This document shows, in pieces, positions 50,832-58,819 of a stretch of DNA of 64,000 nt. A program made the translations under genes and the position numbers. Location of the stretch: contig CAYFUR010000002.1 of NCBI GenBank assembly GCA_964346275.1, positions 70,068-134,067 on the forward strand. Reading direction: 5' to 3'. How positions within the stretch are numbered: position 1 is the stretch's first letter; each line of letters begins with the position of its first letter. This DNA comes from CAYFUR01 sp964346275. GTDB lineage: Bacteria; Sumerlaeota; Sumerlaeia; SLMS01. A model generated the notes under the pieces. That model did not search any database. It saw only the letters and a program-made list of their open reading frames with translations, and had not been told where the DNA came from.

Positions 50832-53546
50832 TTAGAACAGCTGCCAATCGTCCACGCCGGTGGACTTGATCTCCGACCCGAAGGGGCCGTGGAAGGAGCG
50901 CACGCCGGTCAGGTTGATGTCCTCGAGGAAGTAGTAGCGCTGCTCGTTCTCGGCCAGCGGAGCGGTATCGAGAAGCTGGTAGGCCGCACCCGAGGTCGCC
51001 GTGGCGGCGCTGGGGATCAGGGGGCCGTTCAACTTCTCCCCGGTGGTAAATTTACCGCCACCGTTGGGTACCGCGCGGTAGACATTGAATCCGGCGGTGT
51101 CGATTTCCGCGGAGGTCGTCCATGCCAGTTCGACCGGCGAGCCAGCAGAATCCGCGCTGGCGCTGAAGCTGGCCAGATCGACGAAAAGCGGCTGCTGGAG
51201 GCCAATGCCGCCTGGATCGGTGATGACCCCATCCGCAGTGAGATCGGTATCCCCTTTCTGGCCATCGATAAACCGGACATTCATTGTCTGGTTGTCCGGG
51301 AAGGTTGCGCCCGGCCCTCCGCCAATGGTCGCATTATAGACAAAAAGGTGGGTATTGGAGTTTGTGGTGGTCGGGCCGACTTTCAGGTAATTCTGGTTAA
51401 TCGGATCGACCGGATTCTCGAAGAGAACCTGCATGTCAACAAGATCACCAGGAAGGAGCCCGTTGATCTTGAACCCGACAAAGCCCAGAGGAAACTGGGA
51501 CGGATCGAGCAGCCCGGGCATCGGATCATTCTCGGCGAGCATGTCGGAAAAGAAAAGCGCCTCGGGAATGACGAAGGTCATGTACTCGGGCTCGGACTTA
51601 GCGGACTGAATCGATGCGACGTAGTCCTGGGTGCTGTCGACGATGCCATCGAGGTTGCCGTCGGCGACGGGGCCAATGGGCGCCGGCTGCTTTGTGATCG
51701 GGGCCCCGGGGACGGTGTTCTCTTCATCGTCGCGCACGCCGTCGCTATCGTAGTCCTGCACTTCGTATGCCCCGATATCCGTTGCCGAACCAACAGTGCG
51801 CGCAGCGGGCAGGCCGCGCTGGTCCGTTGTGATCGTGGCTGGTGGAAGAATGCCATGATCCAGTGCAAGGCTCTCGAGGAGTGTGCCGTGCATTGGTAAT
51901 CCTCCCCCATAATCGGCGAGAGGGCCAAGAAGCGGGTCGATTGGATTGGTGGCATCTCCGACGTAGTCGTCGTTGGCGTTTGGCTGGCCGGCCGGGAAGA
52001 GAGTGGATGCGGCGCCATTGATTCCGATGAGATTTCCACCAAGGGAAACAACCGCCTCACTGGCATCATTGGCGACATCGGGAGTGTCCGGCGTCGTTGC
52101 CCGGGGCAGAGCATTCCCCGCGATAATATTGTTGGCGAGATTCAAGTCGTAGAAACTGCCAAAGAAGAGGAAGGCGCCACCGCCGACAGCGTCCTCGCCG
52201 AACGCGGTATTATTAATAATCGTGTTATTATACAGTGTCGCGCCGTCGGAAACGGCGATGCCGCCGCCAGAAGTATTCGCCTGATTGCCGCTGATCGTAT
52301 TGTTCACGATCCCGATGGGATTCGAGTCGCCGTTCTGAAAAACCTTGCCTCGTTTCCCCTCGGCTGTGAGGGCGTATATCCCGCCGCCATCGAAGGCAGC
52401 GGTGTTTTGGATAAAGGAACTGCGGCGCACCATCCCCATTCCGGAGAAATACAGGCCACCGCCGGATTGATCGCTCGTGTTGGATTCAAACAGGCTCGTA
52501 TCGATTTCGCTCGTTCCCACTGTGGAAACGCCGCCGCCGTTGCTCACGGCGCTGTTTGCCACGAAGGAAGAATCAGAAAGGAAAAGGGATGCGGGAAAGT
52601 CGACATAGATCCCGCCTCCTCCGCTGAAGTCACTGAGTGAGGTATTGGAGTCGAACGTGGACTGCTTGATTGTGGCTGTCGAGGAATTGCCGACATGAAT
52701 TGCTCCGCCCCCGGCGACGAATCCGTTCGCTGGCCCTTCTTGATTCGAAAGAAATCGGGTTGTGGAAACGGTCATTTCAGCCTCTCCGCCGAGGAAAATC
52801 GCTCCGCCGCCGACTAGTTCGATGAACTGCTGTTGTTTCGGTGGTGGTTGTTGTCCGAAACTTGCCGCTTCGGCGCGGTTGTTCTGAAAAACGCAATCCT
52901 CCACATTCAGTTGTCCTTCGCCGGAAAAATACAAGGCACCACCAAAGGAACGAGCCGCGATTTCAAAAGGAAATCCTGTCGCCACATTGTCATAGAAATG
53001 GCACCCGGTGAGCGAGAGCGTGGAAGAGGTGACCTCGTTGGCTGTCTGGTAGCTGATAGCCCCGCCAAGCCCTTCATAGTTTGGGGGCTGGCCATCGCCG
53101 AAGGACGAGCCACCACGGAAAGAAAGGCCGCTGACATCGACCACGACCCCGTCGAAAATCTGCATGATGCGGTCGGCGGGATCACCGGCAGCGACAAGTT
53201 CCAGAGTCAGCGGGCCCGGACCGACGATCGTCACGCTGGACGTGACTTCGAGTTGGCCGAGGGACAGCAGAATCTGATTGGAGGCTGCCTGTTTCCCAAC
53301 AATCACCACAAAAAGCGAAGGATCGAATTCGATGGTATCGCCGTCCTGAGCGACGGAGAGCACCTCGCGGAGTGAATCGCCCGTACCCTGCCCCAGTGGC
53401 GGCGAGTCCAGTTCATCATTCAGTGTTGTAACGGTGAGCGTCGCCGCGGAAGCGGGGGCGGCCGCTATGGAGAGAAGCGCTGCCACGAGAGCCGTGGAAA
53501 TCCATCGGAGAAATGGCTGCGTCGAGAGAGAACCGGGCGAGATCAT
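50832..53546 (-). CDS. Large secreted right-handed beta-helix protein (CSLREA-like, choice-of-anchor Q-like) with V-x-D-W-x-L tail
   Basis: About 904 residues from the ATG at 53546. Signal peptide ending APASA. The mature start (TLTVTTLNDELDSPP ... GDSLREVLSVAQDGDTI) matches CSLREA-type domains. Residues ~100-560 are a parallel beta-helix with repeated Pmp-like GGG(I/L/V) turns (SGGGIYVD, NGGGVSTV, SGGGLYFS, DGGGIYAL). It then has the choice-of-anchor Q region (TDQRGLPAARTVGSATDIGAYE) and a fibronectin-like segment (VELAWTTSAEIDTAGFNVYR). It ends TGVDDWQLF, like two other exported proteins here. Probably a surface adhesin or polysaccharide-active protein; no catalytic residues are evident. 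AAGGAA lies ~11 bases before the ATG. Confidence 0.85.
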   Translation of the reverse strand: MISPGSLSTQPFLRWISTALVAALLSIAAAPASAATLTVTTLNDELDSPPLGQGTGDSLREVLSVAQDGDTIEFDPSLFVVIVGKQAASNQILLSLGQLEVTSSVTIVGPGPLTLELVAAGDPADRIMQIFDGVVVDVSGLSFRGGSSFGDGQPPNYEGLGGAISYQTANEVTSSTLSLTGCHFYDNVATGFPFEIAARSFGGALYFSGEGQLNVEDCVFQNNRAEAASFGQQPPPKQQQFIELVGGGAIFLGGEAEMTVSTTRFLSNQEGPANGFVAGGGAIHVGNSSTATIKQSTFDSNTSLSDFSGGGGIYVDFPASLFLSDSSFVANSAVSNGGGVSTVGTSEIDTSLFESNTSDQSGGGLYFSGMGMVRRSSFIQNTAAFDGGGIYALTAEGKRGKVFQNGDSNPIGIVNNTISGNQANTSGGGIAVSDGATLYNNTIINNTAFGEDAVGGGAFLFFGSFYDLNLANNIIAGNALPRATTPDTPDVANDASEAVVSLGGNLIGINGAASTLFPAGQPNANDDYVGDATNPIDPLLGPLADYGGGLPMHGTLLESLALDHGILPPATITTDQRGLPAARTVGSATDIGAYEVQDYDSDGVRDDEENTVPGAPITKQPAPIGPVADGNLDGIVDSTQDYVASIQSAKSEPEYMTFVIPEALFFSDMLAENDPMPGLLDPSQFPLGFVGFKINGLLPGDLVDMQVLFENPVDPINQNYLKVGPTTTNSNTHLFVYNATIGGGPGATFPDNQTMNVRFIDGQKGDTDLTADGVITDPGGIGLQQPLFVDLASFSASADSAGSPVELAWTTSAEIDTAGFNVYRAVPNGGGKFTTGEKLNGPLIPSAATATSGAAYQLLDTAPLAENEQRYYFLEDINLTGVRSFHGPFGSEIKSTGVDDWQLF

Positions 53547-53864
53547 GGAGTCCGTCTTCCTTGAGAAATTGAGGCCGCCTTGAAAGCTCGAGCTTTCAAA
53601 GTCCGAATCCGCCGGCCCGGCTGCCTGGAAAGGGTTCGAGTTCAAGGCAATCGGGCCCCTGTTTACCATTCGTTTAAGACGGTAAGAATCCGCCACCAGC
53701 GAAGCAACAAGGATTGTTCTCGGCTTGAAACTTTTGGAGAAAAATCAGGGAGAGACCGGAGAGCGGCTCCTTCCGATGCCTGCTCCCGATTTGCCTTGGC
53801 ATGAGGACCTCCTGCCCCTTTATTTGGCGCCTCGAAGAGATTCGAAGGAAAAGGAGCTTTGGAC
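53547..53864. other. Divergent spacer beta-helix gene / carboxyltransferase gene
   Basis: 318 bases. The only clear element is AAGGAG at 53851-53856, the ribosome-binding site for the carboxyltransferase. Short open frames here show no recognisable protein. No operator-like palindrome seen. Confidence 0.4.
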
Positions 53865-55424
53865 ATGGCGGAGAACGAACAACGGGGGGCCGGGGGCCAA
53901 GGAAAAAAACCCATTCATATGACCGAGCTGCTTCTGCGCGATGCGCACCAGTCGCTGCTTGCGACGCGGATGCGCCTCGAGGACATGCTTCCCATCTGCG
54001 AACAGTTGGATAAGGTAGGCTATTGGTCCCTGGAGGTTTGGGGGGGAGCGACCTTTGATTCCTGTCTGCGATTCCTTGGGGAAGACCCATGGGAGCGCTT
54101 GCGGGAATTGAAGAAAGCCCTGCCAAAGACGCCGCTCCAGATGCTGCTCCGCGGGCAGAACATTCTGGGCTATCGCCACTATGGCGACGACGTGGTGAAG
54201 CGCTTTGTCGACAAATCCATTGAATATGGCATGGATGTCTTCCGGATTTTCGATGCGCTCAACGATATGCGCAACCTGGAAACAGCCGTGAGCCAGGTGC
54301 TCAAGGGCGGCAAGCACGCCCAGGGCGCCATCTGCTACACGGTTTCTCCGGTGCATACGCTCGAGATGTTTGTCGAGGATGCCAAGCGCCTGGAAAACAT
54401 GGGATGCCAGTCGATCGTGGTGAAAGACATGGCGGCGCTCATGTGCCCCGTTCCAGCCTATAACCTGGTCAAGGCGCTCAAGGAATCTGTCAAGGTTCCC
54501 GTCCACGTGCATACCCACTCGACGACCGGTGTGGCGCCGATGGTCCTTTTGCGCTCGATCGATGCCGGCGCCGACGGCGTTGACACGGCGATCAGCGCCC
54601 TTTCCGGCGGGCCGGGCCATGTGGCGACCGAGGCGCTCGTGGAATCCATTGCCGGGACAGAGCACGATACGGGGCTGAAGCAGGAAGACCTGATCCCGAT
54701 CGCGGAATACGTGCGCAAGATTCGCCCGAAATACGAAGATTTCGAATCCAAGCTGAAGGGCTCGGACCCGCGTATTTTCATCAGCCAGATTCCCGGGGGC
54801 ATGCTCTCGAACCTGGAAAGCCAGCTCAAGCAGATGGGCTGCCTCGACCGCATCGACGAAGTGCTGCACGAAGTTCCCAAAGTGCGCAAAGAGATGGGCT
54901 ACATCCCGCTTGTCACGCCCACGTCGCAGATCGTTGGCACTCAGGCTGTGTTTAATGTGCTCACTGGCAAACGCTACCAGACCGTGCCGTCCGAGAGCAG
55001 AAACATCTTCCTCGGCATGTATGGCAAGACGCCCTCGCCCGTGGATGAAGAAATCCAGAAAAAGGTGCTCGGCAATGAAGAGCCGATTACCTGCCGCCCC
55101 GGCGACAAGATTCCCAACGAGTGGGACAAGCTGAAGGAAGAGATTAAGGATAAAGCGCGCAGCGACGACGACGTGCTGTCCTATGCGGTTTTCCCCAAAG
55201 TCTGGCTCCAGTATTACGAAAACGGCTTTAACGCTGCACAGCCGGACAAGAAAAAGGAAGAACCGGCTCCGAAAACAGAAAAACATGCCGTGACAACGGC
55301 TGCGCAACCGGCCCCGGCTCCATCGGCCCAGGGGAACGGCGGCAGCACCAAGGGCCGCCGCATGCGCCTGGCTCTCTCCATCGGAGGCCAATCCTACGAA
55401 ACCGGGGTTGAGTTTCTGGATTAA
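53865..55424 (+). CDS. Oxaloacetate decarboxylase alpha / pyruvate carboxylase subunit B-like carboxyltransferase, without biotin site
   Basis: 519 residues from the ATG at 53865. Carboxyltransferase TIM barrel: TELLLRDAHQSLLATRMR, then the metal/biotin-carrying region with VHVHTHSTTGVAP, and the PYC/OADA domain. It moves CO2 between carboxybiotin and pyruvate/oxaloacetate (or methylmalonyl-CoA, as transcarboxylase 5S). The C-terminus has the usual Ala/Pro linker and the first strand of a biotinyl-type domain (RLALSIGGQSYETGVEFLD) but stops there: there is no A/V-M-K-M biotin lysine. A separate biotin carrier protein must act in trans. A hairpin follows. Confidence 0.9.
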   Translation: MAENEQRGAGGQGKKPIHMTELLLRDAHQSLLATRMRLEDMLPICEQLDKVGYWSLEVWGGATFDSCLRFLGEDPWERLRELKKALPKTPLQMLLRGQNILGYRHYGDDVVKRFVDKSIEYGMDVFRIFDALNDMRNLETAVSQVLKGGKHAQGAICYTVSPVHTLEMFVEDAKRLENMGCQSIVVKDMAALMCPVPAYNLVKALKESVKVPVHVHTHSTTGVAPMVLLRSIDAGADGVDTAISALSGGPGHVATEALVESIAGTEHDTGLKQEDLIPIAEYVRKIRPKYEDFESKLKGSDPRIFISQIPGGMLSNLESQLKQMGCLDRIDEVLHEVPKVRKEMGYIPLVTPTSQIVGTQAVFNVLTGKRYQTVPSESRNIFLGMYGKTPSPVDEEIQKKVLGNEEPITCRPGDKIPNEWDKLKEEIKDKARSDDDVLSYAVFPKVWLQYYENGFNAAQPDKKKEEPAPKTEKHAVTTAAQPAPAPSAQGNGGSTKGRRMRLALSIGGQSYETGVEFLD

Positions 55425-55452
55425 AATTCAAACACGAAGAGATGCACGAAAC

Positions 55453-55478
55453 GGGGAGAGGTCCACCGGCCTCTCCCC
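55453..55478. terminator. Hairpin between convergent carboxyltransferase and permease genes
   Basis: 9-bp stem GGGGAGAGG/CCTCTCCCC with loop TCCACCGG, 28 bases past the + strand stop and 25 bases from the minus-strand stop. Only weak T content follows. Confidence 0.65.
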
Positions 55479-55502
55479 TGCTTCACATATGAAGGAATCA
55501 AC

Positions 55503-56342
55503 TCATCCCCGCACGGCGCCGGCGGTCAGCCCGCTGATAAATTCCTTCTGAAGCATGAAGAAGAGCACCACGACGGGCAGCACCGAGAGAAACGTGCCGG
55601 CCATGAGAGCGCCATGGTTGCCGACGTATTCGCTGACCATCTGGTTGAGACCAATGGTCAGTGTAAAGCGTTCCTGCGTGTGGAGAATGATCTGGGGCCA
55701 GAGGAAGTTATTCCAAGCCAGCATGAAAGCGATGAGCGTAAAGGCGCCGATCATGGGACGCGACACTGGCAGGGCAATGCTCCAGTAAACGCGGAATTCG
55801 CTGCACCCGTCAACACGGCCGGCCTCGATCAGGTCTGTCGGTATATGCACCATGGATTGGCGGAAGAGGAACATGCCGAACACATTCACAGCGCCGGGAA
55901 TGATGACGCCGGCATAGGTGTCGACAAGATTGAAATGATAGAGCAGTTCGTAAAGCGGCGCGAGAAGCACCTGGCCGGGAATCATCATGGTGAGCAGCAT
56001 GATAAGCATGATGAGGCCCTTGAACCGAAAATCATATTTGGCGAGAGCGAACCCGCCGAGGGAGGCCAGGAAAAGCTGGATCAGCACCGTCGCGCAGGTG
56101 ACGAAGAAGCTGTTGATGACGTAACGGCCGAAGGGAATGCTCTCGAACAGGTTGCGGAAATTGAAGAGCGAATAGACCGCTTCGCCACCGGGGCTTTCCA
56201 GCGGGCCGAAAAACGTATAGCTGAAGATGAAATCGGGATGCTTCACGGTCGCCGCGATGAGCCACACCATCGGCGTCAGCGTGATCGCCGCGAGAACAAT
56301 CAGAACGATATGGAGCAGAATCCTTCCCGTGAGCCGCTTCAT
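55503..56342 (-). CDS. MalG-type sugar ABC permease of the GH38 locus
   Basis: 279 residues from the ATG at 56342 (MKRLTGRILL), normal MalG/AraQ length. Six helices, EAA loop LIEAGRVDGCSEFRVYWSIALP and the family ending GLTAGAVRG. It overlaps the MalF-type gene by ATGA. Longer in-frame extensions upstream run inside the malF-like gene and are not real. With the next two genes it forms a sugar importer lacking an ATPase gene. Confidence 0.93.
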   Translation of the reverse strand: MKRLTGRILLHIVLIVLAAITLTPMVWLIAATVKHPDFIFSYTFFGPLESPGGEAVYSLFNFRNLFESIPFGRYVINSFFVTCATVLIQLFLASLGGFALAKYDFRFKGLIMLIMLLTMMIPGQVLLAPLYELLYHFNLVDTYAGVIIPGAVNVFGMFLFRQSMVHIPTDLIEAGRVDGCSEFRVYWSIALPVSRPMIGAFTLIAFMLAWNNFLWPQIILHTQERFTLTIGLNQMVSEYVGNHGALMAGTFLSVLPVVVLFFMLQKEFISGLTAGAVRG

Positions 56343-57241
56343 TCGCTGCTCCTCAATGCGCCGCTCAGAACCACCTGGCCTAGGGCCACCAGCATGACGA
56401 GCACGGCAAGTGTCCAGCCGATCGCCGACGCATAGCCGAGATCGCCCGCTTCGAAGCCCTGCTGATAAAGGAACATCACAACGGTCAGCCCGGCATTGTC
56501 TGGGCCGGGACCGTCGAGCATGACGTAGGGCAGTTCGTAGAGCTGGAATGAGCCGATGGTAATGATCACCAGGATGAAAACCATGACCGGTTTGATCCCC
56601 GGCAATGTGATGTTGAGAAAGCGCTGGGGCGCGTTGGCGCCATCCACTTCGGCGGCTTCGTAAAGTGTGCGGTCGATGGACTGGAGCGCGGCCAGGAAGT
56701 AGATCATGTTGAAGCCGATGGTCATCCAGAGCGACGTCATGACCAGGGCAGGCATGACGAGCCCGGGCGTTTGAAGCCATTTTGTGTCGAGGGACATCCC
56801 GAAGAAAAAATGAAGTGCTCGATTGAGCAGGCCGAATTTCGGAATAAAGATCACGGAAAAGAGAATGGCGACGAACACCTGGCCGAAGAGGTGCGGCGAG
56901 AAAAACGCGAACCGGAAAAAGTTGCGGCCCTTGACCATGGTGCTGTTGAGCAGCAGTGCCAAGCCAAGGCTTGCGGGAAGCTGGAGCAGTATGGAGAAGA
57001 AAGTAAAAGTTGCCGTGTTGATCACGGCGGTGTGGAAATCTTTATCCTGGAGGAGGAACGCGAAGTTGTCCAGGCCCACGTAGACCTGGGATTGCGGGCC
57101 GTTGGTGATATGCATGGCCAGGATCAGGCTCTTGACCAGCGGATAGAGAATAAAGATCAGAAATGTCAAAATGAACGGCGTGACGAAGAGATACGGTGCG
57201 GCGTCGCGCTGGAATTTGAACAGTTTCTGAGAGCGTCTCAT
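56339..57241 (-). CDS. MalF-type sugar ABC permease of the GH38 locus
   Basis: 300 residues; six hydrophobic helices, EAA loop LYEAAEVDGANAPQRFLNITLP. The start overlaps the binding-protein stop (ATGA) and the stop overlaps the malG-like start. Similar to UgpA/AraP-type permeases. Substrate likely an oligosaccharide processed by the divergent GH38 protein, by context only. Confidence 0.93.
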   Translation of the reverse strand: MRRSQKLFKFQRDAAPYLFVTPFILTFLIFILYPLVKSLILAMHITNGPQSQVYVGLDNFAFLLQDKDFHTAVINTATFTFFSILLQLPASLGLALLLNSTMVKGRNFFRFAFFSPHLFGQVFVAILFSVIFIPKFGLLNRALHFFFGMSLDTKWLQTPGLVMPALVMTSLWMTIGFNMIYFLAALQSIDRTLYEAAEVDGANAPQRFLNITLPGIKPVMVFILVIITIGSFQLYELPYVMLDGPGPDNAGLTVVMFLYQQGFEAGDLGYASAIGWTLAVLVMLVALGQVVLSGALRSSE

Positions 57242-58578
57242 TCGAAGGGGTTCCGTTGCATGCGGTGGCGGATCTTTGCAGCCGCGTCCTCGATCTGGTT
57301 TCGCGCGAATTCTTCAAAACCATCATCGCCGTGAGAACGGTAATAGGCCGCGCAGGAGGAAACCACGCTGCCCATGGCCGCCTTCGCATCGGAGATGAAC
57401 GGGCTGGCATATTGCGGCGGCACCTCTTCTGCCAGTGAGGCGTAAAGGCGGCCAACTCGCTGGTCTGACCAGTAGGGGTGCTTTTCCTGGAAGGCACCCA
57501 TGTCCCAGGCATCTTTGAAGGGTGGAATGATGCCCGTGGCGCGAAAACGCTCCTCGAGGGTTTCTTCGTCCAGCCAGAAATACTCGATAAAGTCCCACGC
57601 CAGCTCGGGTTTCTCCGAGCCCTTGGTGATGGCGATCATGCTCCCGCCCATGGTGCTGGTGCGGCGGCCGCCGGGCTCGAAAGCGGGCAAGGGCATCAGG
57701 GCCATTTTGCCTTTTACGCGCGGTGCGATGAGGGAGATATGCGTTGCCATATAGTCCGGCGCGAGGACACAGAGGAAGTAGCCTTCCTCCAGCGCCTGAG
57801 TGAAGGCCTGGTCCATGCCGAGATCCGTCCCGATGCGGTCGGGCCCGGCCACCATCGGGATATACATCAGAAGGGTTTCCAGGGTTACCGGATCGTCGAT
57901 GGTGAGATCGCCCGCCTCATTGAAATAGGCGCCTCCGTTTTGAAGGAGAAAGGCGTCGAAATGGGCAGAGCGCGAATCCGCCAGCTGGATCATGAATCGC
58001 TCGCCCTCTTCGGTGGCGCGGCGCCCCGCCTCGATGAAATCGTCCCAGGTTTTCAGGCTCTCCGGATCGATGCCGAACTCCTCGAACTTGTCGCGCCGAT
58101 AGGCGATCATCACCGGGTGGATGTCCAGGGGGAGGCCGAACTGGGAGCCCTTGTGGCGGTAGGGGGCAAAGCGCGTGGACACGATCCGATGCTGCAGATT
58201 GTTGCGTTCCAGGTAGGGGGTCAGGTCGCGAAAGCCAATCTGGTCGGTCTCGCCACGGAAGAATCCACCGGCGTGGCTGATTTCCAGCTCCACGAGATCA
58301 GGAACTTCCAGATTGGCCCAGAAGGCCGAGCGGAGGCGGTTTTGCAGCGCAAGGTACTCGACGCTTTGCACCTCGACAGTGGCATCGAAATCTTCTTCGA
58401 AATCCGGAGATTTCTCCTCGTAGACCTCGTTGCGGGAGTGCTCGAAGGTCCAGATCTCGACATCCGCCTCGGACTCGTCAACGGGGTTGAGAAGCAGCCA
58501 GCCCCCTGTCAGGAGAAACAGAATAAAGAGGAGAAGTGGAGCTTTACCGAAGGGAATATTGTCTAAAAAGTCGCGCAA
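57238..58578 (-). CDS. Sugar ABC substrate-binding protein (family 1), membrane-anchored
   Basis: 446 residues. One hydrophobic stretch at about 14-31 (APLLLFILFLLTGGWLLL) without a lipobox Cys or clear signal-peptidase site, so it may stay as an uncleaved anchor. The fold matches family 1 binders (ADVEIWTFEHSRNEVY, later AITKGSEKPELAWDFIEYF). The only start upstream of the anchor is a TTG at 58576-58578, with GGGGAG about 11 bases upstream. The 17-bp element shared with the starch operon (58565-58581) overlaps this start. Stop overlaps the malF-like start. Confidence 0.88.
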   Translation of the reverse strand: MRDFLDNIPFGKAPLLLFILFLLTGGWLLLNPVDESEADVEIWTFEHSRNEVYEEKSPDFEEDFDATVEVQSVEYLALQNRLRSAFWANLEVPDLVELEISHAGGFFRGETDQIGFRDLTPYLERNNLQHRIVSTRFAPYRHKGSQFGLPLDIHPVMIAYRRDKFEEFGIDPESLKTWDDFIEAGRRATEEGERFMIQLADSRSAHFDAFLLQNGGAYFNEAGDLTIDDPVTLETLLMYIPMVAGPDRIGTDLGMDQAFTQALEEGYFLCVLAPDYMATHISLIAPRVKGKMALMPLPAFEPGGRRTSTMGGSMIAITKGSEKPELAWDFIEYFWLDEETLEERFRATGIIPPFKDAWDMGAFQEKHPYWSDQRVGRLYASLAEEVPPQYASPFISDAKAAMGSVVSSCAAYYRSHGDDGFEEFARNQIEDAAAKIRHRMQRNPFE

Positions 58579-58581
58579 AAA
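58565..58581. promoter_or_regulatory. 17-bp element identical to the starch-operon element
   Basis: AAAAAGTCGCGCAAAAA, identical to 28124-28140. Here it spans the proposed TTG start of the binding-protein gene; there it ends 9 bases before the amylase start. A further TTGCACA lies at 58673-58679 in the same divergent spacer. Shared operator is inference. Confidence 0.4.
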
Positions 58582-58819
58582 AAACTGACTCCCCGCTGAA
58601 TCCTTCTTTTTGTATTCCTCTTATCTTTGTTTTTTTCCAGGGCAGCAAGGATAAGATCATCCGAAGACGCGATTGCACATTCCTGCTCGGATTCCGGCTG
58701 CTGGAGAGACTTTCCTTTACTCCGGGGGGGGCGCCATGGAAGCCAATGCCCCGGCACGCGGCCGCCCCCTTTCGAGCCCAGGCCGCCACCTTTCCACAAG
58801 GACCGCTGAAGGACTCCCT

